DNA of 6,518 bases from Clostridia bacterium (GTDB lineage Bacteria > Bacillota_A > Clostridia > Peptostreptococcales > JAAYPU01): assembly GCA_022360735.1 (NCBI GenBank), contig JAKSCF010000695.1:1-6518 (forward strand), read 5' to 3'. A program made the translations under genes and the position numbers. Of this stretch, positions 1-6,465 are shown one piece after another. Position 1 is the stretch's first letter; each line of letters opens with the position of its first letter. The notes under the pieces are model-generated. The model was not told where the DNA came from, ran no database searches, and saw nothing but the letters and a program-made list of their open reading frames with translations.

Positions 1-921
1 GATAAAGGGTCTACATTTACCATCAGCCTCCCTTTGAATTGTGCTGATGAGAACATAGCCGGCGAAATAAAAACCGTATCTGAGTCCCAATTTACGCCTA
101 TTGATGCCAATGTCAAACCAGTTTCATTTTCATCTGAGGGGACTATTTTACTGGTTGAAGACAGTGAACCTGCTATTGTGCAGATACAGGATTTGATGGA
201 AGAGAGCGGGTATCGGGTAATGGTTGCTCAAAATGGTAGCGAAGCGTTAGAAATGGTTGATCAAACGATTCCTGATGCTATAATACTGGATTTGATGATG
301 CCCGGTATTGATGGTTTCGAGGTCTTGAAAACTTTAAGAGAAGTGGAACCAACAACTCATGTACCGGTGCTGATACTGACTGCTAAACATATCACAAAGA
401 ATGAACTTAAATTTTTGAAGCGCAATAATATCCATCAGCTTATCCAAAAAGGGGATGTAAATCGTTTAGAACTTCAAAATGCAATTGCTGCTATGCTGAC
501 TGATGATAAGGTTGAAGCTGAAAAACCTCAAAGAGAATTACAGACGATTCCAGATAATCCTACTGTTCTTGTAGTGGAGGATAATTTAGATAATATGATG
601 TCTATCAAGGCATTGATTAACGAGCAATACGCTGTTATAGAGGCACATGATGGCAGGAAAGCTGTTGAAATGGCTCAAAATCATAAACCACATTTGATTC
701 TTATGGATATTGCTTTGCCTGACATAGATGGAATAGAAGCTTTTAGAGCTATTAGGAACTCTCAAGGATTGCAGCATATTCCTATTATCGCTTTGACAGC
801 CAGTGCGATGATGAAAGAACGTGAAATGATTTTATCACATGGATTTGATGCTTTTATTCCAAAGCCAATTATTGAAGAACAATTTTTTAAGGTGATAAAT
901 GAGGTGCTTTATGGAAAATAA
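1..921 (+). CDS. Hybrid sensor histidine kinase, C-terminal part (ATPase end plus two receiver domains); 5' end outside window
   Basis: The reading frame is open from base 1, so the gene starts upstream. The first codons give DKGSTFTISLPL, the closing glycine box and last beta strand of a histidine-kinase ATPase (HATPase_c) domain. A short linker leads to REC1 (about 142-510), with acidic pair ED at 157-162, phosphoacceptor Asp at 289-291 in LDLMMPGIDG, the LTAK motif, and the conserved Lys at 448-450 in LIQKGD. REC2 (about 562-915) has acidic pair ED at 577-582, phosphoacceptor Asp at 706-708 in LMDIALPDIDG, and Lys at 862-864 in IPKPI. Both receivers look competent for phosphorylation. The protein ends just after REC2, with no HPt domain. 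By family knowledge the missing part should carry the HisKA domain and a sensor; neither is visible. The gene overlaps the next one, which itself begins with a receiver, so the two probably share a phosphorelay. The TTG at 34 is an internal codon, not a start. Confidence 0.9.
   Translation, partial: DKGSTFTISLPLNCADENIAGEIKTVSESQFTPIDANVKPVSFSSEGTILLVEDSEPAIVQIQDLMEESGYRVMVAQNGSEALEMVDQTIPDAIILDLMMPGIDGFEVLKTLREVEPTTHVPVLILTAKHITKNELKFLKRNNIHQLIQKGDVNRLELQNAIAAMLTDDKVEAEKPQRELQTIPDNPTVLVVEDNLDNMMSIKALINEQYAVIEAHDGRKAVEMAQNHKPHLILMDIALPDIDGIEAFRAIRNSQGLQHIPIIALTASAMMKEREMILSHGFDAFIPKPIIEEQFFKVINEVLYGK
889..913 (+). promoter_or_regulatory. Overlapping ribosome binding sites with two candidate starts for the GGDEF/HD-GYP gene
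   Basis: Two in-frame ATG codons (899 and 911) each have a Shine-Dalgarno-like sequence. AAGGTGAT at 889-896 precedes ATG 899, and GAGGTG at 901-906 precedes ATG 911. The second has the fuller GAGG core at a normal distance and gives the shorter overlap with the upstream gene, so I prefer 911. Both sites lie inside the end of the kinase reading frame, which fits translational coupling. The choice changes the protein by only four residues. Confidence 0.6.
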
Positions 922-2848
922 TAGATATATTTTTTTAGCAATAGATGATCACCATGAAAATCTGATTACCTTAAAAGCGCTTTTGAATGAAGCTTTTCCT
1001 AAAGCTGAAGTACTAACAGCATTAAGCGGAAAAGAAGGGATCGCGTTAGCAGGTGAAAAAGAACCGGATGTCATTCTACTGGATATTGTTATGCCCGGAA
1101 TGGATGGTTATCAAGTGTGCAGGTGTCTCAAATCCCATCCCAAATTGATGGATGTACCTGTGATGTTTATTACTGCACTAAAAGGGGATAAACAAAGCCG
1201 TATTCTTGCTCTTGAAAGCGGCGCGGAAACCTTTTTAGCAAAACCCATTGATGAAATTGAACTGTTTGCTCAGGTTCGTGCTATGTTAAAAATTAAAGCT
1301 TCAAATATTCAAAAACGAGACGAAAAAAAAATGCTTCAAGCTATGGTTGAGTGTAAGACTCAAAAACTATTGGAAACAAATAAACAAATAAAAGAACTTT
1401 ATGAAGAGATTAAAGAAGAAAATGAATTGAGAAAGATGAGTGAAATAGCTCTCCATAAAGCCAAGGAAAAATACCGTTCATTACTGGATGATTTGCCGGC
1501 ATGGATTTGTGAGTTTTTACCTGATAGCACACTTGTTTATGTCAACAAAGCCTATTGCAAATATCTTGAGATGTCTTTAGATGATCTCATTGGACAAAAG
1601 TTTTTAGGCTTACTAACGGAAGGTGCTAGAGAGGAAGCAGAAAAACAGTATAAAGCATTGACTTCAGATCATCCTTCAAACCAATATGCCCATGAAGTAA
1701 TAAAAAATGGTGAAATTAGGTGGCAGGAATGGAGACATAGAGCTTTCTTTACCGAACAAGGTCAGCCGGCATATTATTATTCCATTGGAATGGATGTTAC
1801 GGAACGCAAGCGTGTAGAAGAAGAGTTGATTTACTTAAGCTATCACGATCATCTTACCGGTTTATATAATAGAAGATTTTTTGAAAATGAATTAAAGCGA
1901 CTGGATATGAAAGCCAACTTTCCGGTAACTGTTGTTATGGGGGATGTTAACGGACTCAAGTTAATTAACGATTCTTTTGGTCATGCAGCTGGTGATGAAA
2001 TTCTAAAAAAAGCTGCAACAACCATTAGAAAAGGATGCATAGATGATGAGATAATTGCCAGAATCGGGGGGGATGAATTTGCTATTATTCTACCCAAAAC
2101 CGACAAGTTGGAAACGGAAAGAATGATTAGGCGTATTAAAGAACTGATTTTAGTGGAGAAGACCGGCCAATGTGTGTTATCGATATCTTTTGGTTATAAG
2201 ACCAAATATAGCGAAGAGGATGACATTCAAACCATATTGGCGGAAGCTGAAAATAATATGTATAAGCAGAAGATGTATGAAAGTGCCAGCATGAGAAGCA
2301 AGACAATAGACGTCATTATGAATGCACTTTATGAGAAAAGTGAGAGAGAAATGCTTCACTCCAAAAGAGTCAGTGCAATCAGTGCTGCAATCGCAGCTGA
2401 ATTAGGTTTTAATCAAGACAAAATAGAGCAAATTAAAATAGCCGGACTTGTTCATGATATAGGTAAAATAGGCATAGACGAAAAAATTCTAAACAAAACT
2501 CATGGCTTAGACAATGATGAATGGTTAGAAATGAAGAAGCACCCAGAAGTAGGATGGCGGATTCTTGCTTCTGCAAATGAGTTTTTAGAGCTGGCCAGAT
2601 ATATTCTTTCCCACCATGAAAGATGGGATGGAAAAGGATATCCCAATGGTCTTAAAGGTGAAGAAATTGATATTGAAGCTAGAATCATTACAATTGCTGA
2701 CGCATACGATGCGATGACATCAAAGAGATCTTACAGAAAACCTGTGAGTAAAGAAGAAGCCATATCAGAAATAAAGAAGTGTTCAGGAACACAATTTGAT
2801 CCCAAAATTGTAGATATTTTTGTAAAGAAAGTAGTGAAATATATTTAA
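911..2848 (+). CDS. Response regulator with PAS, GGDEF and HD-GYP domains (putative bifunctional cyclic di-GMP enzyme)
   Basis: The 645-residue protein has four domains. REC (about 5-125) has the acidic pair DD, phosphoacceptor Asp58 in LLDIVMPGMDG, and Lys in LAKPID. A Lys/Glu-rich predicted coiled coil (about 134-187) leads to a PAS domain (about 188-300) ending in DVTERKR. The GGDEF domain (about 308-456) has DHLTGLYNRR, metal ligand Asp345 in GDVNGLK, and an intact GGDEF at 386-390, as expected of an active diguanylate cyclase. The inhibitory RxxD site is missing: IDDE stands there. The HD-GYP domain (about 475-645) has HDIGK at 515-519, HHE at 568-570 and GYP at 576-578, plus IADAYDAMTS, the full signature of cyclic di-GMP hydrolases. 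There is no membrane segment, so it is cytoplasmic. It overlaps the kinase gene and is probably its output partner. Which activity dominates, and what the PAS domain binds, cannot be told. An alternative start is ATG 899. Confidence 0.95.
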   Translation: MENNRYIFLAIDDHHENLITLKALLNEAFPKAEVLTALSGKEGIALAGEKEPDVILLDIVMPGMDGYQVCRCLKSHPKLMDVPVMFITALKGDKQSRILALESGAETFLAKPIDEIELFAQVRAMLKIKASNIQKRDEKKMLQAMVECKTQKLLETNKQIKELYEEIKEENELRKMSEIALHKAKEKYRSLLDDLPAWICEFLPDSTLVYVNKAYCKYLEMSLDDLIGQKFLGLLTEGAREEAEKQYKALTSDHPSNQYAHEVIKNGEIRWQEWRHRAFFTEQGQPAYYYSIGMDVTERKRVEEELIYLSYHDHLTGLYNRRFFENELKRLDMKANFPVTVVMGDVNGLKLINDSFGHAAGDEILKKAATTIRKGCIDDEIIARIGGDEFAIILPKTDKLETERMIRRIKELILVEKTGQCVLSISFGYKTKYSEEDDIQTILAEAENNMYKQKMYESASMRSKTIDVIMNALYEKSEREMLHSKRVSAISAAIAAELGFNQDKIEQIKIAGLVHDIGKIGIDEKILNKTHGLDNDEWLEMKKHPEVGWRILASANEFLELARYILSHHERWDGKGYPNGLKGEEIDIEARIITIADAYDAMTSKRSYRKPVSKEEAISEIKKCSGTQFDPKIVDIFVKKVVKYI

Positions 2849-2902
2849 CATAATTTATTTAATCGAATAATGAATCTTTGTAATGAATTAGCCAAGTGAT
2901 TT

Positions 2903-2911
2903 TGATATAAT
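2903..2911 (+). promoter_or_regulatory. Extended -10 promoter for the sodium:solute symporter gene
   Basis: TGATATAAT contains a perfect -10 hexamer (2906-2911) with the TGn extension (2903-2905). No good -35 lies 17 bases upstream; the nearest TTGTAA (2878-2883) is 22 bases away, too far. Extended -10 promoters often manage with a weak -35. Transcription would start near 2917-2919, giving a leader of about 24 bases. The symporter can therefore be expressed apart from the signalling genes, although I see no strong terminator after 2848 and read-through is possible. Confidence 0.65.
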
Positions 2912-2929
2912 GGATTGAAAGCTAAAAGA

Positions 2930-2934
2930 AGGAG
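2930..2934 (+). promoter_or_regulatory. Ribosome binding site of the symporter gene
   Basis: AGGAG lies 7 bases before ATG 2942. This fixes the start. A longer in-frame reading from TTG 2915 would place the start at or upstream of the predicted transcription start, with a Lys/Arg-rich leader atypical of this family. Confidence 0.85.
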
Positions 2935-2941
2935 AAAAGCT

Positions 2942-4405
2942 ATGGATCAAAGTTCAATGGCCATTTTAATAGTTGGAGCATCAATGTTTATTCCTTTATA
3001 TATTGGTGCAAAAGCAGGAGAAAAAGATATTAATACGGTTAGCGACTTTTTTATTCAAGATAGAGATATGGGCTTGGTCATGGCGTTTTTTACGGTACAA
3101 GCTACGTGGTGGAGTGCGTTTGCCTTTATAGGTGCTACCGGCTACTACTATTATTACGGACCGCTATATTGGACAACCTTTGGATGGGACATATTATTTG
3201 GTATCTTATTTTTTTTTATTGGAAAAAGGATCTGGTTCTATGGAAAAGAGAATCAATATATGACATCTACGGACTTTTTCACAGATATTTACCAATCAGA
3301 AATTTTAGGAATTATCGTTACCGGAACCATGATGTTATTTACCATTCCATATTTCGAAATTCAAATATCCGGAGGCGCATATTTAATCGAAGAAGTGTCC
3401 AAAGGCCTAATTCCCAGTGAGATGGGTGCTTTTGTTTTTACAACGGTTATTGTGATTTATGTATGGACCGGTGGTCTTAGGGCTGTTGCATGGGCAGATG
3501 TGTTTTATGAAATTTTGATTTTAGCCAGTGCGGTTTTAAGCGGTGCGTATATCATTTACTACTTTGGCGGTATAGACAAGTTGTTTTCAGAAATTTACAG
3601 CGTTTCTCCAGAATCATTAACTTTACCTAATAATATAGAAGGATCATTACTATGGTTGTCCATGTTTATTATTGTTCCTATTGGCGCATTAATGGGCCCA
3701 CCTTTATGGATTCGGATGTACGCTATACGTGATGCCAAGATTTTCTATATTATGCCTCTCTTATTAGCAGGTATTTCTATAGTCAACATTTCACCCATGT
3801 TAATTGGTAATGCAGGTATCCTATTAGAGGCTCAATTGATTGAAGCTGATACACTTTTTCCAAAGATTATTATGAACCATGTACCGCATATGCTTGCTTT
3901 TATCATCATAATTGGTGGAGCTGCTGCAGCAATGTCTACATCTAACTCACAGATCCATGCAATTTCTGCGCTTTATACCATTGACATTCATAAAAGATAT
4001 ATTAACAAAAAATCGGATGATAAGAGACTACTGAGTATAGGAAGAATAGTCATTTTAATTTTTGCAGTATTATCCTTTATGGCATATGTATACATTCCGG
4101 GACTAATGGTACAAATAGGACTCATTGCACTAAGCGGAACTGCTCAAATTTTTGTTCCCACTGTGGGAGCTCTGTTTTGGGAAAAATCAAATGCAAAGGG
4201 TGCCATATCAGGAATTATTGCAGGCCTAATAGCCTTAGCCTATTTTTCACTGGTCAGAGGTGTTGACATTGGTCATTCAGGACTGTTGGGACTGGCAACC
4301 AATGCACTGGTTTTCGTCCTCATATCTCTAACAACCAAAACCTGCAGGCAAACCCAAGAGAAGATCGCAAATATGAAATCAAAATATAATAATGCCTTTA
4401 GATAA
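2942..4405 (+). CDS. Sodium:solute symporter family (SSS) transporter
   Basis: The 487-residue integral membrane protein is of usual SSS length (about 13 membrane helices, LeuT fold) and is nearly all hydrophobic segments with short charged loops. The first helix is about residues 6-26. TWWSAFAFIGATG (55-67) lies in the family's early helices and is followed by five Tyr residues in a row (68-72). The SSS signature appears as TGGLRAVAWADVFYE (176-190). AAAMSTSNSQ with Ser332-Thr333 matches the helix-8 Ser/Thr pair that forms the Na2 sodium site in relatives such as PutP. It should take up a small organic solute with sodium across the cytoplasmic membrane. Members carry proline, pantothenate, carboxylates, sugars and others, and nothing here singles out one. 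The gene has its own promoter and ribosome binding site and ends before a strong hairpin, so it looks monocistronic. The C-terminus is a short basic cytoplasmic tail. Confidence 0.92.
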   Translation: MDQSSMAILIVGASMFIPLYIGAKAGEKDINTVSDFFIQDRDMGLVMAFFTVQATWWSAFAFIGATGYYYYYGPLYWTTFGWDILFGILFFFIGKRIWFYGKENQYMTSTDFFTDIYQSEILGIIVTGTMMLFTIPYFEIQISGGAYLIEEVSKGLIPSEMGAFVFTTVIVIYVWTGGLRAVAWADVFYEILILASAVLSGAYIIYYFGGIDKLFSEIYSVSPESLTLPNNIEGSLLWLSMFIIVPIGALMGPPLWIRMYAIRDAKIFYIMPLLLAGISIVNISPMLIGNAGILLEAQLIEADTLFPKIIMNHVPHMLAFIIIIGGAAAAMSTSNSQIHAISALYTIDIHKRYINKKSDDKRLLSIGRIVILIFAVLSFMAYVYIPGLMVQIGLIALSGTAQIFVPTVGALFWEKSNAKGAISGIIAGLIALAYFSLVRGVDIGHSGLLGLATNALVFVLISLTTKTCRQTQEKIANMKSKYNNAFR

Positions 4406-4433
4406 AGTATTATTATTTTAAAAATATAAATAA

Positions 4434-4486
4434 GAAAACATAGAAAAAGATTTTGCATACAATGCAAAATCTTTTTCTGTGTTTTT
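4434..4486. terminator. Bidirectional intrinsic terminator between convergent genes
   Basis: Bases 4434-4458 pair with 4462-4486 around a 3-base loop. The inner 17 pairs (4442-4458 with 4462-4478) are perfect. The + strand transcript adds eight more positions, two of them G-U wobbles (4441/4479 and 4434/4486). The arms begin with A runs and end with T runs, so either strand's transcript has a hairpin followed by U residues. It lies 28 bases after the symporter stop and 77 bases beyond the permease stop on the other strand, the expected place for a shared terminator. The remaining bases of the 158-base intergenic gap show nothing definite. Confidence 0.9.
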
Positions 4487-4563
4487 CTACTTTTACATTT
4501 ACTTTTGGAGGTCTGAGGAGTAAAAATAGAGTTATTATATGTGTCTTATTCAACTTTTTATTT

Positions 4564-5865
4564 TTATACTAATCCTAATAATGATGGTAAAAATAGAGAT
4601 AGCTTAGGCACATATGTGGTTAAAAGTAAAGTGGGAATCCAAGCAAAAGCTATAAAATAACCGGTTGGCCTTAACATCTCATTAATGGGTGCACCACCAA
4701 CTCTAGAACCTAAGTATAAGAAAGGCGCACAAGGTGGCGTAACACAACCCAAACCAAGATTAACACCCATTATTGCCGCATAATGAATGGGATTAATACC
4801 CAATGCTATTACGACTGGCAGCATAATAGGGGTGGTTAACAAGATTGCGCTGGTGTCATCCATTATCATTCCAATTATAATCAAGAATAGATTGACCATC
4901 AGAATCAGAACCAAAGTATTTTCAGTAACTGAAGTCATAAGGCTTAGAATTTTTTGAGGCACATTTTCCATTACATAGAGACGAGAAAGTATCATAACGG
5001 AAAATAGCATAATCATAATAACGCCTGCTGTTGTACCAGCTGAAAGTAAGCTGTCTTTCAATGTTTTACCATTTAAACCTTTATAGACAAACCAGCCTAC
5101 AGGAATAGAATATAGTACAGAAATAGCTGCTGCTTCTGTTGGTGTCATGATCCCGCCGTAGATTCCTCCTAAAATGATAATAGGAGCAATTAGAGCCGGG
5201 ATAGCACTTTTTGTTCGTTTTCCCAATGTTGCGGCAAACTCTTTTGGAGGCATTGGGTCAGACAGTTTGATATCTGGATTCTTTCTTAGAAGGAATATAT
5301 TTACAGCACTTAAGAGAGTAATAAGAATAATTCCGGGTACTATTGTAGCCATAAAGCTTGCAAGTACAGACTGTCCTCCTACCCAAGCGTATAAGATCAT
5401 GTTCAAGCTAGGTGGAATTAGAAGTCCCAGCAGTGAAGCGCTGGATATTAATGCAGAGGAAACACCTCTTGGATAACCTGCTTTATACATTCTAGGCAGC
5501 ATGATAGAACCGATACAAGAAAGTGTCGCCATTCCGCTTCCGGAGATAGCTCCAAATAAGGCACAAGAGATTACCATTACGGCGCCAAGGCCTCCTTTGA
5601 TACGTCCAACAAACATATCAACTAGATTAACCAGGCTTTCGCCTATACCGCCTTTTTCCATTAAACTCCCAGCTAAAATGAAAAGGGGGATAGCAACTAA
5701 GATAATAGAACTTGCTTTATTATATCCATAAGGAAGAAGAAATGCATAATCATATCCACCTACGACAACTATAGTTAAAGTCGATGCAAAGAATGCAAAC
5801 GGAATGGGTACACCAATCATTAAGACAACAATCAGTACGAGTACTGCAATTAATACTATGCTCAT
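4564..5865 (-). CDS. dctM: TRAP transporter large permease subunit (DctM family)
   Basis: The 433-residue protein has the usual length and hydrophobic pattern of the TRAP large subunit, which forms the substrate and sodium path in the cytoplasmic membrane. Family motifs in order are AIPLFILAGSLMEKGGIGE (58-76), GAISGSGMATLSCIGSIM (105-122), AGYPRG (129-134), LLIPPS (148-153), IYGGIMTPTEAAA (235-247), MDDTSAILLTTPIMLP (335-350), and a late GCVTPP segment (373-378). The second and last lie where the re-entrant hairpins and sodium sites are found in characterised homologues. The ATG start at 5863-5865 follows AAAGGAGG (5876-5883) by 10 bases. That site begins in the stop region of the upstream small-subunit gene, 16 bases away, so the two are surely co-transcribed. 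The symbol names the family; the substrate is unknown (C4-dicarboxylates, sialic acid, other organic acids and more occur in the family). Confidence 0.95.
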   Translation of the reverse strand: MSIVLIAVLVLIVVLMIGVPIPFAFFASTLTIVVVGGYDYAFLLPYGYNKASSIILVAIPLFILAGSLMEKGGIGESLVNLVDMFVGRIKGGLGAVMVISCALFGAISGSGMATLSCIGSIMLPRMYKAGYPRGVSSALISSASLLGLLIPPSLNMILYAWVGGQSVLASFMATIVPGIILITLLSAVNIFLLRKNPDIKLSDPMPPKEFAATLGKRTKSAIPALIAPIIILGGIYGGIMTPTEAAAISVLYSIPVGWFVYKGLNGKTLKDSLLSAGTTAGVIMIMLFSVMILSRLYVMENVPQKILSLMTSVTENTLVLILMVNLFLIIIGMIMDDTSAILLTTPIMLPVVIALGINPIHYAAIMGVNLGLGCVTPPCAPFLYLGSRVGGAPINEMLRPTGYFIAFAWIPTLLLTTYVPKLSLFLPSLLGLV

Positions 5866-5881
5866 ACGGTTTTAACCTCCT

Positions 5882-6397
5882 TTACATCATTGTTTTTTTG
5901 ATATACTTAGCAGTGAATAACTTAACTTCATCATATAGGTAGACTATGTTATAGAAGGATACAAGAAACAGTCCTACGAAAATCGACCCTTGGCCGATGG
6001 TAACCGGTATTCTAAAAACAGGGGTTCTAGTATCCATCTCAATTGTCCAAAGAACTAATTTGTATGCCCAATAAAGGAAGACAATTCCGAGAACAGTAGC
6101 GATGATATTTCTTAAAAGACGCAAAATACCTTTTGGAAGTCCTTCAGGCATCATGACCTCTAATATATCTGCTGTGATTTGGCTTTTTTCATAGCTGCCA
6201 TAGGCACAACCTATCATATAAAGCCAAAAGGCTATCATAATCAAAATTTCTTCAAAACCGATTAAATTGATATTAAATACACGTAATATACATGCTGCAG
6301 CGACAACAATAGTGGTGCCGGCACAGGCTATCATAATAATAGCTTTTTCAATAAACAAAAGTCCTCGCCACAGTGTGTTATCTTCTCTTTTTTTCAT
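5882..6397 (-). CDS. dctQ: TRAP transporter small membrane subunit (DctQ family)
   Basis: The 171-residue protein has four hydrophobic segments (about 13-38, 47-67, 90-110 and 133-155), the layout of DctQ. GFEEILIMIAFWLYMIGCAY (47-66), then YEKSQITADI (69-78), matches the conserved stretch of the family: an acidic pair at the start of helix 2, Trp58, then an acidic/basic pair before a short polar segment. It partners the large permease encoded 16 bases downstream and helps the complex accept substrate from the extracytoplasmic binding protein. The start is ATG 6395-6397, chosen because AAGGAG (6405-6410) stands 7 bases before it. The in-frame TTG at 6416-6418 lies upstream of that site and lacks its own. 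The C-terminus is Lys-rich (KYIKKTMM). Small TRAP subunits diverge strongly, so the call rests on motif, topology and position together. Confidence 0.92.
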   Translation of the reverse strand: MKKREDNTLWRGLLFIEKAIIMIACAGTTIVVAAACILRVFNINLIGFEEILIMIAFWLYMIGCAYGSYEKSQITADILEVMMPEGLPKGILRLLRNIIATVLGIVFLYWAYKLVLWTIEMDTRTPVFRIPVTIGQGSIFVGLFLVSFYNIVYLYDEVKLFTAKYIKKTMM

Positions 6398-6404
6398 AGC
6401 GATT

Positions 6405-6410
6405 CTCCTT
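6405..6410 (-). promoter_or_regulatory. Ribosome binding site of the dctQ-type gene
   Basis: On the minus strand AAGGAG precedes ATG 6397 by 7 bases. It decides for the ATG over the upstream TTG. It lies about 20 bases downstream of the intercistronic hairpin, so it stays accessible whether the hairpin forms or not. Confidence 0.85.
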
Positions 6411-6426
6411 TCTGTCAATTAGAAAA

Positions 6427-6456
6427 TCAAGGGAAGGGTTTTTACCCTTCCTTTGA
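6427..6456 (-). terminator. Intercistronic hairpin (partial terminator or mRNA-stabilising) between dctP-type and dctQ-type genes
   Basis: Bases 6427-6439 pair with 6444-6456 around a 4-base loop: 13 positions, 12 Watson-Crick and one mismatch (6431/6452, A-C on the minus transcript and G-U on the plus). The eight pairs next to the loop are GC-rich. On the minus transcript the stem is followed by TTTTCT, a modest U tract. It sits 9 bases after the stop of the upstream gene. Such a site can end part of transcription and protect the 3' end of the binding-protein message, giving more binding protein than permease. That function is inferred. Confidence 0.75.
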
Positions 6457-6465
6457 AATTAATAA

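Noticed and set aside
34..36. TTG as start of a stand-alone double-receiver protein
   Set aside because: The frame is open back to base 1 and the upstream codons encode the end of a kinase ATPase domain, so this codon is internal.
2849..2902. Possible terminator or cyclic di-GMP riboswitch between the signalling gene and the symporter
   Set aside because: Only a weak AT-only inverted repeat (around 2856-2871) with no GC stem, and the gap is too short for a GEMM-type aptamer.
2915..2917. TTG as start of the symporter gene
   Set aside because: It lies at or before the predicted transcription start, has no ribosome binding site, and adds a basic leader. ATG 2942 has AGGAG 7 bases upstream.
3209..3217. 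Run of nine T residues in the symporter gene as a possible frameshift
   Set aside because: The frame continues intact with family motifs on both sides; the run encodes Phe residues in a membrane helix.
3106..3420. Overlapping open frame of about 100 codons on the + strand inside the symporter gene
   Set aside because: The composition is that of an out-of-frame reading, and the symporter frame carries all the family motifs.
4273..4467. Open frame on the - strand across the symporter end and the hairpin
   Set aside because: It runs through the terminator hairpin and opposite a real gene; the translation is low-complexity and hydrophobic.
4520..4598. Direct repeat GTAAAAATAGAG at 4520-4531 and 4587-4598
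   Set aside because: Only two 12-base AT-rich copies, one inside the permease coding end; likely chance.
5174..5731. Two open frames on the + strand opposite the TRAP permease
   Set aside because: They are antisense shadows of a well-supported gene, with no ribosome binding site or recognisable domain.
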